Of a DNA stretch of 64,000 nucleotides, positions 26,357 through 34,940 are shown piece by piece. The stretch's first letter is position 1; each line of letters opens with the position of its first letter. Origin of the DNA: Bacteroidia bacterium (lineage in GTDB: Bacteria > Bacteroidota > Bacteroidia > J057 > JADKCL01); assembly GCA_020635905.1 (NCBI GenBank), contig JACJYV010000001.1, positions 1,364,001 to 1,428,000 on the forward strand, written 5' to 3'. Made by a program: the position numbers and the translations under genes. The notes beneath the pieces were generated by a model. It did no database searches. It was not told where the DNA came from and was given only the letters and a program-made list of their open reading frames with translations.

Positions 26357-26893
26357 CCAACCTGGCAAATAAATCAAACTGAAGGATCAAGGCTATTAAG
26401 TCCAGGTATCTTTTGGCGCAGCCAACCAGGGTGGGGTGGCATTGCCAAAACCAGGGGGCGGCCTTGAGCGAAGGGTCCCGGATAGCTATCGGGAGGGCGG
26501 ATGAGGGCCTTGTGCGCTGGGTTCGTGGTGTGAAGGGGCAGGGTTTAGGTTTTGGCGCTTTTTGCTTCTTTTTCTAACAAATCGACCAATGGGAGATTCA
26601 CGAGTGCCTTTGAAAAACAATAATGTAACGAGTAAAGAAGGCCCGCCCGGCCAGGGCAACACAAATAATAACCACAAACAACAAATTTCACGGCAAGAAA
26701 TGTTAACTTACCTTTTACAAAGTGCCTAACAAATTTTAAACCGTAAACCGCAAACCGACCCCGGGTTTCTTAAGGTTTCCTCAATATTTCCCTAAGGTTT
26801 ACCCATGGTTTACCCAAGCTCAGAGCCCTGTATAAGAGCACTGTAAGCCGATAATAACCCGTCTGTACTCCGCATGTAACTCACTTTCCACCA
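26357..26893. other. Intergenic region, 537 bp, repeats only
   Basis: Between the M15 peptidase gene and the convergent SDR gene. It holds a variant of the GATAGCTATC palindrome (26475-26493), a GC-rich stretch ending in TTTTTGCTTCTTTTTC, heptamer copies (26739-26757), and several AAGGTTTACC-type short repeats (26769-26820). A 63-codon minus-strand frame at 26486-26677 shows no protein-like features. Confidence 0.6.
26739..26757. repeat. ACCGTAA heptamer copies
   Basis: AAACCGTAAACCGCAAACCG: two to three tandem copies of the heptamer found at 22717 and 47203. Confidence 0.7.
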
Positions 26894-27706
26894 TTAGGTC
26901 ATCCCTGCCATAAAGTTGGCCAACCCCATCCCGTCGTAATTCAGGTGCTGCGCACCATCCACATAGAGCGTAATACCTGTCACATACGCCGCCAGGGGAC
27001 TGGCCAGAAAACTGGTGGCATTGGCCACATCCTCCACTGTACCAAATTGCTGCATGGGAATGCCCATTTTGGCCTGCTCAAACATACTCTGCACCGGCTT
27101 GGGATAGGTCTTCAGTCCCTCTGACTCAATGATCCCCGGGGCAATGCAATTGATACGGATATGGTACTTAGCCCATTCCTGGGCCAGGGTCTTGGTCATA
27201 TTCTCCACCCCAGCACGGGCTGCGCCCGTATGGATCATCCCCGGAAATCCCCGGTGCATATTGGCAATGATATTCACGATCACGCCCCCCTTCTGGGGGA
27301 TAAAAAACGTGTTCGCCATTTCCCGCGTCATGAAAAAAGTACCGCTCAGGTTATTTTTAATCACCGTTTCCCAGCCATTATCAGAGATATTCTCCGCCAG
27401 AGCCGGAAACTGCCCGCCCGCATTATTCACCAGAATATCCAGCCTTCCCTGTCTATCCCGGATTTGCGCTGCCAGCGCCCGGATCTGATCCGTATCCCGG
27501 ATATCGCAGGCCCGGAAATCACATGGACCCGCCTTCGAAAGTTCCTCCGCCGCCTTTTGCAAAGGCTCCTCCTTGCGCGCACAAATGGTGACCTTCGCCC
27601 CCAGTTCCAGCAATTGCTTCGCAATCGCATAGCCAATCCCGCTGCGACCGCCGGTCACCAGCGCAACTTTGTCTTTGAAAAGGTGGGGAGCATACATAGA
27701 TTCCAT
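26894..27706 (-). CDS. SDR oxidoreductase, peroxisomal enoyl-CoA reductase (PECR)-like
   Basis: 270 residues from the ATG at 27706 (a TTG two codons upstream is also in frame). Short-chain dehydrogenase: TGGRSGIG cofactor motif, the structural NNAG, and a Rossmann fold. At the active site the usual YxxxK is replaced: the sequence reads MIHTGAARAGVENMTKTLAQEWA, putting Thr and Arg where Tyr and Lys normally sit. The same substitution pattern (HSGAARAGVYNLTKSLA) occurs in peroxisomal trans-2-enoyl-CoA reductases, and a related one in 2,4-dienoyl-CoA reductases. It therefore probably reduces enoyl- or dienoyl-CoA with NADPH and is not simply inactive. Cytoplasmic. Stands alone. Confidence 0.87.
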   Translation of the reverse strand: MESMYAPHLFKDKVALVTGGRSGIGYAIAKQLLELGAKVTICARKEEPLQKAAEELSKAGPCDFRACDIRDTDQIRALAAQIRDRQGRLDILVNNAGGQFPALAENISDNGWETVIKNNLSGTFFMTREMANTFFIPQKGGVIVNIIANMHRGFPGMIHTGAARAGVENMTKTLAQEWAKYHIRINCIAPGIIESEGLKTYPKPVQSMFEQAKMGIPMQQFGTVEDVANATSFLASPLAAYVTGITLYVDGAQHLNYDGMGLANFMAGMT

Positions 27707-27819
27707 GGGCAAAATCAGTTTTAGCCCAAATTAATCAAATATCAACAACAACCTGCAGAATCAGATTCCACAAACATCCCTCAAACCAAATAAGAAATTA
27801 TCAGACTGCCCTTCAAGTC

Positions 27820-28167
27820 TCAGTCAACCAGAATCTGGGCCACCGCGCCCGAAGTCAAATCCACGGTGTAATTCTCAGAGCAGTCCGTATCCGGAAAATT
27901 ACAGCCTGTACCCCGCTCAGAATAGAAACTTTCAATCGAAGATTTCACCCCTTCAATATGAATTTCAAAAGACAGCGTATCATTGGCTGGCACCTTACCC
28001 AGAAAGTTTCCCCCCGCACTTACTCCCTTAAAAATCTTCTGCTCAAAAGTAGTATCGTTATAAACCAGCAAACGGCAATTGATTTCCGGCACCAGTTTCT
28101 CCAGACATCCCGAAAGACTCAGAGCAAAGAAAACAAGAAAAAGCAGGTAAAATGATTTGTTTTTCAT
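27820..28167 (-). CDS. Small hypothetical lipoprotein
   Basis: 115 residues. Lipoprotein signal (MKNKSFYLLFLVFFALSLSG-C, lipobox LSGC). The mature ~95 residues look beta-rich and carry three further Cys (one early, INC; two close together in GCNFPDTDC), possibly a disulfide. No recognised domain. Starts at the ATG at 28167 and lies upstream of the SDR gene on the same strand, 113 bp apart. Function unknown; probably periplasmic or outer-membrane attached. Confidence 0.75.
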   Translation of the reverse strand: MKNKSFYLLFLVFFALSLSGCLEKLVPEINCRLLVYNDTTFEQKIFKGVSAGGNFLGKVPANDTLSFEIHIEGVKSSIESFYSERGTGCNFPDTDCSENYTVDLTSGAVAQILVD

Positions 28168-28624
28168 GAGCTGGTCAGGTTAATAATCCAGTACTACAAA
28201 TTTACCCAAACTGACCCACAAACTCAAAACGAAAATTATTTCCATCACTTCCTTTAAACCTCTGTGTCCTCCTTTATGGGAGTGCCCTTGGCATTTGGCA
28301 AAAAACAAACCCTGAAGCGAAAGCTTTTTATAAACAAAAACCAAACCAGTTGATTCTCTGTGATCTTTGTGTCTTTGTGTTAAAACCAAACCCTTAAGCG
28401 GAAGCGTCCCATAAAAACACCCCTAACCAACAATCTCTCTGTAATCCTATGGTAAATTTTCCTTCATATTAACACATATCACCCTCACCAAGCCATTTGC
28501 CAGAAACTCAACTGGATTATTCCCCGAAAAAAAATTACTTTCGACCTGCGGTATTATCCACCCGTTCCTTCAGTCAGAATCGCCTTCCCCGAAGGCCCTA
28601 AAATCAAGAAAAACAAAGCATTTC
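28168..28624. other. Intergenic region, 457 bp
   Basis: Divergent spacer between the lipoprotein gene (minus) and isocitrate dehydrogenase (plus). Contains degenerate CTCTGTG-TCTTTGTG-type blocks similar to the remnants at 17765-17840, and two AAACCCTGAAGCGAAAGC / AAACCCTTAAGCGGAAGC copies (28309 and 28388). No gene seen; it must hold both promoters. Confidence 0.55.
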
Positions 28625-30847
28625 ATGGCAAAAATAATTTACACAAAGACAGATGAAGCTCCGGCTTTGGCCACCTATTCCCTCCTTCCCATCGTGCAGG
28701 CATTTTCTGCCCCCGCCGGGATCGAGCTCGAAACCCGCGACATCTCCGTAGCGGCCCGTATCCTGGCCCTTTTCCCTGATTTCCTGAAAGAAAATCAGCG
28801 GGTATCCGACGACCTCGGCTACCTGGGCGAACTCGCCAACCAGCCCGAGGCCAACATCATCAAACTGCCCAATATCAGTGCCTCTGTTCCCCAGTTGATG
28901 GCTGCCATCAAGGAACTCCAGGGCCAGGGCTACGCCATCCCCAACTATCCTGAAGAACCCAAAAACGATCAGGAAAAAGATATCAAAAGCCGCTACGACA
29001 AAGTAAAAGGCAGTGCGGTCAACCCCGTCCTGCGCGAAGGCAACTCAGACCGCCGCGCACCCCGCGCGGTCAAGGAATATGCCCGCCAGCACCCCCACTC
29101 CATGGGAGCCTGGAGCCCCGACTCCAAAACCCACGTATCCACCATGGCTGCAGGCGACTTTTTCAACAACGAAAAATCCCTCACCTTCTCCGCCCCCGAT
29201 TCAGTGCGCATCGAGTTTGTGGACGACAGCGGCAAGGTGACCGTCCTCAAAGATAAAACCGCCATCAAAGCAGGCGAGATCCTGGATGGTACGGTCATGA
29301 ACAAAAAAGCCCTGGTGAAATTCCTGGGTGAGCAGGTGGCCGATGCCAAAGCACAGGGCGTGCTCTTCTCCCTGCACATGAAAGCCACAATGATGAAGGT
29401 CTCCGACCCCATCATTTTCGGACATGCGGTCCGCGTCTTTTTCAAAGACCTCTTTGCCAAATATGGCGCCACCTTCGACAGCCTGGGCTTCGATCCCAAC
29501 AACGGATTTGGTGACCTGACCTCCAGACTCGACAGTCTCCCCGCCGATCAGAAAGCAGCCATTGAAGCCGATCTTCAGGCAGTGTATGCCAACGGACCTG
29601 CCATCGCCATGGTCAATTCAGACCGGGGCATCACCAACCTCCACGTACCCAGCGACGTGATCATTGACGCATCCATGCCAGCCATGATCCGCGAATCAGG
29701 CAAAATGTGGAATGCAGCCGGCAAAACCCAGGATTGCAAAGCCGTCATTCCCGACAGCAGCTATGCGGGATTATACCAGGTGGTCATTGACTTCTGCAAA
29801 AAACATGGTGCTTTCGATCCCCGCACCATGGGCACTGTGCCCAACGTGGGACTGATGGCCCAGAAAGCTGAGGAATATGGCTCTCACGACAAGACTTTCG
29901 AAATTCCCGCCAACGGCACCGTACGCATTGTGGACCAGGCTGGTAAAACCGTCATGGAGCACAAAGTGGAAGCAGGCGACATCTGGCGGGCCTGCCAGGT
30001 GAAGGATGCTCCCATTCAGGACTGGGTAAAACTCGCCGTAACCCGTTCGCGTGCCAGCAACACCCCCGCCGTATTCTGGCTCGACGAAAACCGTGCCCAC
30101 GATGCCCAGGTCATTCAGAAAGTAAAAAAGTACCTCGGCGACCATGATACCAACGGGCTGGATATCCGCATTCTGCCCCCCGCACAAGCCTGTCAGCATA
30201 CCCTTGAGCGGGTCAAAGACGGCAAAGACACCATTTCCGTGACTGGCAACGTGCTGCGGGATTACCTGACCGACCTTTTCCCCATCCTCGAACTGGGCAC
30301 CAGTGCCAAAATGCTTTCCATTGTGCCGCTTATGGCGGGTGGAGGCTTATTTGAAACAGGTGCAGGTGGTTCGGCCCCCAAGCACGTGCAGCAATTCGAA
30401 GAGGAAGGTCACCTTCGTTGGGATTCTCTGGGCGAATTCCTGGCTCTGGCCGTTTCCCTGGAGCAATACAGCACCTTCAGCGGCAATAAGCGGGCCCAGG
30501 TCCTGGCCGATGCCCTCGACGAAGCCAACGTCCGCTTCCTGGCCAACAGCAAGAACCCGTCCCGCCGCGTCAATGAAATTGACAACCGCGGCAGCCACTT
30601 TTACCTGGCCCTGTACTGGGCTCAGGCCCTTTCAGAACAGAATGCAGATGCAGAATTGAAAACCCTTTTCACCAAAGTCGCTGCCCAACTGGCTGAGAAC
30701 GAGGAGAAAATCAATGCTGAACTGATTGCTGCCCAGGGCAGGCCCGTGGACCTGCACGGCTATTACCATGCCGACCCCGCTTTGGTATCCAAAGCCATGC
30801 GTCCCAGTGCCACCCTGAATGGCATTCTGGATGCACTAAGAAAATAA
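28625..30847 (+). CDS. icd: Isocitrate dehydrogenase, NADP-dependent, monomeric type
   Basis: 740 residues, the typical length of the monomeric (IDH-II) family. Conserved family segments include IIYTKTDEAPALATYSLLPI at the N terminus, LPNISASVPQLMAAIKELQ, SDRRAPRAVKEYARQHPHSMG, the KTHVSTMAAGDFF substrate-binding region and HLRWDSLGEFLALAVSLE near the C terminus. It oxidatively decarboxylates isocitrate to 2-oxoglutarate in the TCA cycle, producing NADPH; cytoplasmic, Mg2+-dependent. Complete and without anomalies. Starts at the ATG at 28625. A dispersed repeat follows directly after the stop. Confidence 0.97.
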   Translation: MAKIIYTKTDEAPALATYSLLPIVQAFSAPAGIELETRDISVAARILALFPDFLKENQRVSDDLGYLGELANQPEANIIKLPNISASVPQLMAAIKELQGQGYAIPNYPEEPKNDQEKDIKSRYDKVKGSAVNPVLREGNSDRRAPRAVKEYARQHPHSMGAWSPDSKTHVSTMAAGDFFNNEKSLTFSAPDSVRIEFVDDSGKVTVLKDKTAIKAGEILDGTVMNKKALVKFLGEQVADAKAQGVLFSLHMKATMMKVSDPIIFGHAVRVFFKDLFAKYGATFDSLGFDPNNGFGDLTSRLDSLPADQKAAIEADLQAVYANGPAIAMVNSDRGITNLHVPSDVIIDASMPAMIRESGKMWNAAGKTQDCKAVIPDSSYAGLYQVVIDFCKKHGAFDPRTMGTVPNVGLMAQKAEEYGSHDKTFEIPANGTVRIVDQAGKTVMEHKVEAGDIWRACQVKDAPIQDWVKLAVTRSRASNTPAVFWLDENRAHDAQVIQKVKKYLGDHDTNGLDIRILPPAQACQHTLERVKDGKDTISVTGNVLRDYLTDLFPILELGTSAKMLSIVPLMAGGGLFETGAGGSAPKHVQQFEEEGHLRWDSLGEFLALAVSLEQYSTFSGNKRAQVLADALDEANVRFLANSKNPSRRVNEIDNRGSHFYLALYWAQALSEQNADAELKTLFTKVAAQLAENEEKINAELIAAQGRPVDLHGYYHADPALVSKAMRPSATLNGILDALRK

Positions 30848-30878
30848 AAAATCCGGGACCTCTGAATACAAAGAAGAT

Positions 30879-30965
30879 CAAGGCGAACGCAGGAGAAGAA
30901 AGCGCATTTTACTAAGGTAAATGAGCATTTCTGAACCAAGTTCAACGAAGATATTCAAAGTTTTT
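30879..30965. repeat. Dispersed ~80-bp intergenic repeat, copy 2
   Basis: Second copy of the element at 4703-4782: GAAGAAAGCG, AGGTAAATGA, GCATTTCTGAACCA, ATTCAAAG in the same order. It directly follows the isocitrate dehydrogenase gene. Confidence 0.75.
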
Positions 30966-31040
30966 AGAGGTACCGGCCGCGGCCAAACAGGAGTTACTTC
31001 AATTCGCAAAAATACTTCTGCAATAGCCGCGGCCTTTTCT

Positions 31041-31161
31041 GAAGCAGTAGCTCAGGGGTAGAGCACCGGGCTTTCAGTTTGGCAATAACCCTCAGGTCAA
31101 GCCAGACTTACTTCAATTCCGGACCCGGCGGTCGTTGGTTCGAATCCAGCCTGCTTCACCA
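31041..31161 (+). tRNA. tRNA gene with a 46-nt insertion in the anticodon loop
   Basis: All four arms are present: acceptor GAAGCAG/CTGCTTC (7 bp perfect), TA, D-arm GCTC-AGGGGTA-GAGC, anticodon stem CCGGG/CCCGG, variable loop CGGTC, T-arm GTTGG-TTCGAAT-CCAGC, discriminator A, encoded CCA. Between the anticodon-stem arms lie 53 nt instead of 7. The extra sequence contains its own hairpin (AGTTTGGC/GCCAGACT). If the extra 46 nt were removed after CTTTCA the loop would read CTTTCAA (anticodon TTC, Glu). If removed after CT it would read CTCCGGA (anticodon CCG, Arg), a standard Arg loop. Either the gene is split by an insertion, it is a decayed tRNA, or it is processed in an unusual way. Unlike the other two tRNA genes here it encodes CCA. 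Confidence 0.75.
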
Positions 31162-31258
31162 ATTTAGATTTTAGACCATCAGATTTTAGATTTCAGAGAG
31201 AAAATGATCCTGACCACCTCTCTCTATTATCTGACATCTCACCATCTGACATCTCAAA

Positions 31259-33493
31259 ATGAACAACCTCACCAAAATCAGCTTGCGGCAGCAGGCCATA
31301 TACATCCCCGACCAGGTTCGGGGGGCTGAAGCAGGTGCTTTCCACGAAAGCACGGGAATCCTGGTCGCTAACCTGGCCAAACTGGGTTTTGGGGTCAGTG
31401 AGGAATTGCTTTCAGCCCTCAACCAAACCACCCCGACTTTTCAGGCCAGGTTGCTGGAAACCTTTCGGGAGGTGATGGGGGTCAGCAAAAACTGGACGCC
31501 TCTGGTCAAAGGCTGGGATACTCCCACGGGTGAATCTCTGATGGATCACATCATCACCTTTTTTGCCAATATGTTCAAGGCGCCCGGCACAACCCTGCCC
31601 TGCGGCCATATCATTCCTCCCAACACCTTCCCCCTCGAACGGTATAACGGCTGTCCCTTTTGTGGAACGCCCTTCACCTTTGGGGAAATTGAAGTCATGG
31701 GCCAGGGCAGCAAACTCAAGGTGCTGGAATTGTGGACTTTAAAGGAATTGAACGGCTATCTACGCGACCTCCTTACCTCCAAAACTGCTCTTGACGCCAC
31801 CCAGATCGACAGCCTGAAAATGCTGCTGCAGGAATTTGAAATTCCCGCAGTGGAAATCGGCATGAAGGAGACCCTCATGGCCGTCATTGATGCCTTACTT
31901 GAGCAAAATCAGCCTGAAAGGGCTCAACAGCTATTCCGTGCCCCGACCGATATCCTGCGTTACCTCTGGTACAAAAAGACCGGCTTTTTGCAACTGATTG
32001 AACCCCGGGTGATCATTCGCAAGAAATCTGCCAACCGCGGCCACATCACCCCTTCCCTCGATCAGAAAGCTGAAGGCCGTGCAGCCGCCATTGCCGACCT
32101 CAAACTGAAATACACCCGTCCTGAATGCCTGCGGGTGGCCACCTGGCTGAATAATCTGCCCCTGGACCCGGCAAAATCAGTGGAGATGATGCATCCCAAA
32201 CGGGGCATGTGGGTCAGGTTTATCCGGGCTCTGCGCCTGTCTGAATATGCTAAACGGGATGGATTTGGCTCTCTCAAAACCCTGCTGGACCTGTTTCACA
32301 GCCAGAAATACGAAGTATGGCAGGGAAGGTTGGATCATTTTCGCCTGAAAAAGGATGCCGGCCAAACCCTCTCTCTGCTGAAGCAAAGACCAGGCCTGTT
32401 TGCCCGCTCCCTCTTTGCCAATATGCTCTGGTTTGGCCCGGAAAAGCCCCTTCAGGCCTTCGCGAAAATCATCGACAAAGTGCCCGCCCGCCTGGTTTTC
32501 ACCCTCAACATGTATGCGGAAAATTATTTCAATCCCAATCTGGCGCGTACGGTAAAACCACTGGGAGGCAATGCCAAAAGCATCCCCGCCAATCCTCTGT
32601 TGAACCTGTATTCCTCTGTACAACTGAAAAATATGCAGGAATCAATTGAAGATTTGTGCATACTGGTCATGAAAAAGCGCTTCGCCAGGCAGGAAAATCC
32701 AAATAAGACCATCTACATTGATCCATCGCTGGATAAAATGCCCGTTTCCATCGGGGACCGCAGCGACCAGCTTCAGGATCTGCCTGCAGCCCTCATGGGC
32801 ACCCGCTTCCCTCTGGAAGGCGATAAAGTGCGTCTTTTCATGCAATGGGGCCAGGGTCTGCCCGCCCAGCACCTCGACATGGACCTGAGCTGTCACCTGG
32901 CCCGCGGCCCTCAGGCCGAGGTTTGTTCTTACTATAACCTGGTTTGTACAGGCTGCAAACACAGCGGTGACATTCGCTCCATACCTGACAAGGTTGGCAC
33001 GGCAGAATACATTGAAATCACGGTAAGCGAACTGCAAAAGGCAGGTTACGATTACGTCACCTTCACCTGCAATGCCTACAGCAACGGTGAAATCACGCCC
33101 AATCTGGTCCTGGGCTGGATGGACAGCAAATTTCCCATGCACATTTCCCAAACCACGGGGGTGGCCTACGATCCCTCTTGTGTACAGCATCAGGTGCGCA
33201 TCACCCGCGGCCTGAGCAAAGGTCTGGTTTTCGGGGTATTGGAAGTGGCCAAAAGGGAGGTTATCTGGCTGGAAATGCCTTTTGGCGGCCAGGTGGTGGC
33301 CAATCTCAATGTGGACACGGTCAAAGGCCTGCTGGCCAAACTGGACAGCAAACTCAATGTGGGGCAACTGCTCCGCCTGAAAGCTGAAGCCCAGGGGCTG
33401 AAAATTGTGCACACGGAGGCCGAGGCCGACGAAGCCTACACCCGCAAATGGGCCCTCAATGCCGCTGCTGTAACGAAGCTGTTGGTGGATTGA
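31259..33493 (+). CDS. RING-like/TerD-like protein, resembles MXAN_6230/SCO0854 family
   Basis: 744 residues. Residues ~110-140 hold a RING-like zinc motif (LPCGH ... CPFCG; Cys 115, His 117, Cys 132, Cys 135). The middle is helical. The C-terminal ~240 residues (VRLFMQWGQGLPAQHLDMDLS ... VGTAEYIEITVSEL ... VTFTCNAYSNG ... ITRGLSKGLVFGVLEV) resemble the calcium-binding TerD beta-sandwich of tellurite/stress-resistance proteins. This combination is that of the MXAN_6230/SCO0854 RING-domain family, which I recognise with moderate confidence; its biochemical role is not established. No signal peptide, so cytoplasmic. It starts at the ATG at 31259, 97 bp after the interrupted tRNA. The next gene encodes a Fic protein on the same strand, but its own operator region suggests separate control. 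Confidence 0.75.
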   Translation: MNNLTKISLRQQAIYIPDQVRGAEAGAFHESTGILVANLAKLGFGVSEELLSALNQTTPTFQARLLETFREVMGVSKNWTPLVKGWDTPTGESLMDHIITFFANMFKAPGTTLPCGHIIPPNTFPLERYNGCPFCGTPFTFGEIEVMGQGSKLKVLELWTLKELNGYLRDLLTSKTALDATQIDSLKMLLQEFEIPAVEIGMKETLMAVIDALLEQNQPERAQQLFRAPTDILRYLWYKKTGFLQLIEPRVIIRKKSANRGHITPSLDQKAEGRAAAIADLKLKYTRPECLRVATWLNNLPLDPAKSVEMMHPKRGMWVRFIRALRLSEYAKRDGFGSLKTLLDLFHSQKYEVWQGRLDHFRLKKDAGQTLSLLKQRPGLFARSLFANMLWFGPEKPLQAFAKIIDKVPARLVFTLNMYAENYFNPNLARTVKPLGGNAKSIPANPLLNLYSSVQLKNMQESIEDLCILVMKKRFARQENPNKTIYIDPSLDKMPVSIGDRSDQLQDLPAALMGTRFPLEGDKVRLFMQWGQGLPAQHLDMDLSCHLARGPQAEVCSYYNLVCTGCKHSGDIRSIPDKVGTAEYIEITVSELQKAGYDYVTFTCNAYSNGEITPNLVLGWMDSKFPMHISQTTGVAYDPSCVQHQVRITRGLSKGLVFGVLEVAKREVIWLEMPFGGQVVANLNVDTVKGLLAKLDSKLNVGQLLRLKAEAQGLKIVHTEAEADEAYTRKWALNAAAVTKLLVD

Positions 33494-33498
33494 GAAAA

Positions 33499-33671
33499 TT
33501 GTAGCTCACGGCCTGGGTGATTGTAGCTCAAAATCGAAGAATTTTGAGCTTGAATGGGGAATGACGTGAGCTTGAAATGAGTATTCCCAAATAATAAAGC
33601 TCACACTATGGCTAATTGTGGCTCAAATCCACCCAAATTTGAGCTACAATTCGTATATTCGTGAGCCACAA
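33499..33671. promoter_or_regulatory. Five TTGTRGCTCA boxes upstream of the Fic gene
   Basis: Forward boxes at 33499-33508, 33521-33530 and 33616-33625; reverse boxes (TGAGCTACAA, TGAGCCACAA) at 33640-33649 and 33662-33671. The third and fourth form a large inverted repeat, ATTGTGGCTCAAAT and ATTTGAGCTACAAT, around CCACCCA. The last box ends 14 bp before the ATG at 33686. Probably the autoregulatory operator of the wHTH-Fic protein. Confidence 0.65.
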
Positions 33672-33685
33672 ATGTATCAAAGTTC

Positions 33686-34726
33686 ATGGAGCCCGGCAGA
33701 CAAAGCGAAATTCTGGAGTTTATCAGGGAAAATCCTGGCCTTTCTTCCAAAGAAATCCAGGAAAGATCCGGGATTGAAATTGGTTATGCCACGGTCAAAC
33801 GTATTCTGAACCAGCTCATTGAGCAAAAAATTGTCGTCACTCAGGGCAAAGGCAAGGGAACAAAATATCTTCTCAGCCCGGGATGGGAAGTTTTGCAAAA
33901 CATTGATCTGGAGGATTATTACAAACAGGAAATTGATGACCGAAAAATAAAACCTGGATTCAATTTTCAACTCATTCCTGAAATCCTGAGCCAGATTGAC
34001 CTGTTCTCCTCAGCTGAGCTGGAACACTTAGCGAGGTTACAAGGAGTGTTTCAAAGCAATACGGCCACGCTTTCAGACTACCAATACCGGGCAGAAATGG
34101 AACGGCTTGCCATAGATTTTAGCTGGAAATCATCTCAGATCGAGGGAAATACCTATTCTCTTTTGGAGACAGAGCGATTATTGCGGGAAAAAGAAACAGC
34201 CAACGGCAAAACCAAAGAAGAAGCCATCATGCTTCTCAATCACAAAGATGCCCTCGATTTTATTCTGGAAAACCCGGGCTACGTGAGCCCCATTACGGTT
34301 TCAGGCATCGAAGACTTACACAGTATTTTGGTCAAAGATTTGGGAGTTGGGAGAAATATCAGACAAAGGCGGGTGAGAATTACGGGAACCAACTACCTGC
34401 CCATAGACAACGAATTTCAAATCAGGGAGGCCTTGCGGGACATGTGTAATCTGGTCAATCAACGGGAAAACGTATTCGAAAAGGCCCTTTTGCTGCTGGT
34501 ATTGCTTTCTTACATCCAGGCATTTGAGGACGGAAACAAACGCACCACGAGGCTCATCAGTAATGCCATGCTAATCAATTACAACTACTGCCCAATTTCT
34601 TTCAGGACCGTGGATTCCATTGATTACAAAAAGGCTATGCTCCTTTTTTATGAACAAAATAATATCTCTGCATTCAAACGGATATTCATGGAGCAGTTTG
34701 AATTTGCGGTGAATACTTATTTCTGA
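33686..34726 (+). CDS. wHTH-Fic domain protein with Gln in place of catalytic His
   Basis: 346 residues. An N-terminal winged helix-turn-helix (~5-60; GLSSKEIQERSG, GYATVKRILNQL) is followed by a helical region with the class II inhibitory motif SSQIEGN (~149-155), then the Fic core (~180-340). The AMP-transferase signature HxFx(D/E)GNxxxR reads QAFEDGNKRTTR (~278-289): the Asp/Gly/Asn anion-binding loop and final Arg are intact, but the catalytic His is Gln. The protein may be a non-catalytic regulator, use different chemistry, or belong to a Fic subfamily where Gln is normal. The wHTH and the five operator-like boxes directly upstream point to autoregulation, as in Fic-type toxin/regulator modules; no antitoxin gene is adjacent. 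Confidence 0.88.
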   Translation: MEPGRQSEILEFIRENPGLSSKEIQERSGIEIGYATVKRILNQLIEQKIVVTQGKGKGTKYLLSPGWEVLQNIDLEDYYKQEIDDRKIKPGFNFQLIPEILSQIDLFSSAELEHLARLQGVFQSNTATLSDYQYRAEMERLAIDFSWKSSQIEGNTYSLLETERLLREKETANGKTKEEAIMLLNHKDALDFILENPGYVSPITVSGIEDLHSILVKDLGVGRNIRQRRVRITGTNYLPIDNEFQIREALRDMCNLVNQRENVFEKALLLLVLLSYIQAFEDGNKRTTRLISNAMLINYNYCPISFRTVDSIDYKKAMLLFYEQNNISAFKRIFMEQFEFAVNTYF

Positions 34727-34863
34727 CTGAAAGCGAATTCCCTCGAGGAGGAAGTTTTTCAAATCATTGTAAATCGATCAGTCTGGAAAAAAACAATCCT
34801 ACAGTTCATCCCCAAATTTTCCCCTTTCCAATTTCCAAAATCTCTGTAAATTCATCCCTGCAA

Positions 34864-34936
34864 GCGAGAATAGCTCAGTTGGTAGAGCATCAGCTTCCCA
34901 AGCTGAGGGTCGCGGGTTCGAATCCCGTTTCTCGCT
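34864..34936 (+). tRNA. tRNA-Gly (CCC anticodon)
   Basis: 73 nt: acceptor GCGAGAA/TTCTCGC, D-arm GCTC-AGTTGGTA-GAGC, anticodon arm TCAGC-TTCCCAA-GCTGA (anticodon CCC), T-arm CGGG-TTCGAAT-CCCG, discriminator T, no encoded CCA. An intrinsic terminator follows. Reads GGG glycine codons. Confidence 0.95.
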
Positions 34937-34940
34937 CTGA

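Larger units (their letters stand above)
30848..31258. other. Intergenic region with repeat and interrupted tRNA
   Basis: 411 bp between icd and the RING-like protein gene: dispersed repeat (30879-30965), a short region bounded by CCGCGGCC at 30976 and again at 31027, which includes AGTTACTTCAATTCG (a relative of the end of the tRNA insertion), then the tRNA. No protein gene. Confidence 0.6.

Noticed and set aside
26486..26677. 63-codon minus-strand frame in the spacer
   Set aside because: Lies in GC-rich repeat sequence with no signal, domain or conserved start context.
31041..31161. Group I intron in the tRNA
   Set aside because: The insertion is only 46 nt, far too short for a group I intron core.
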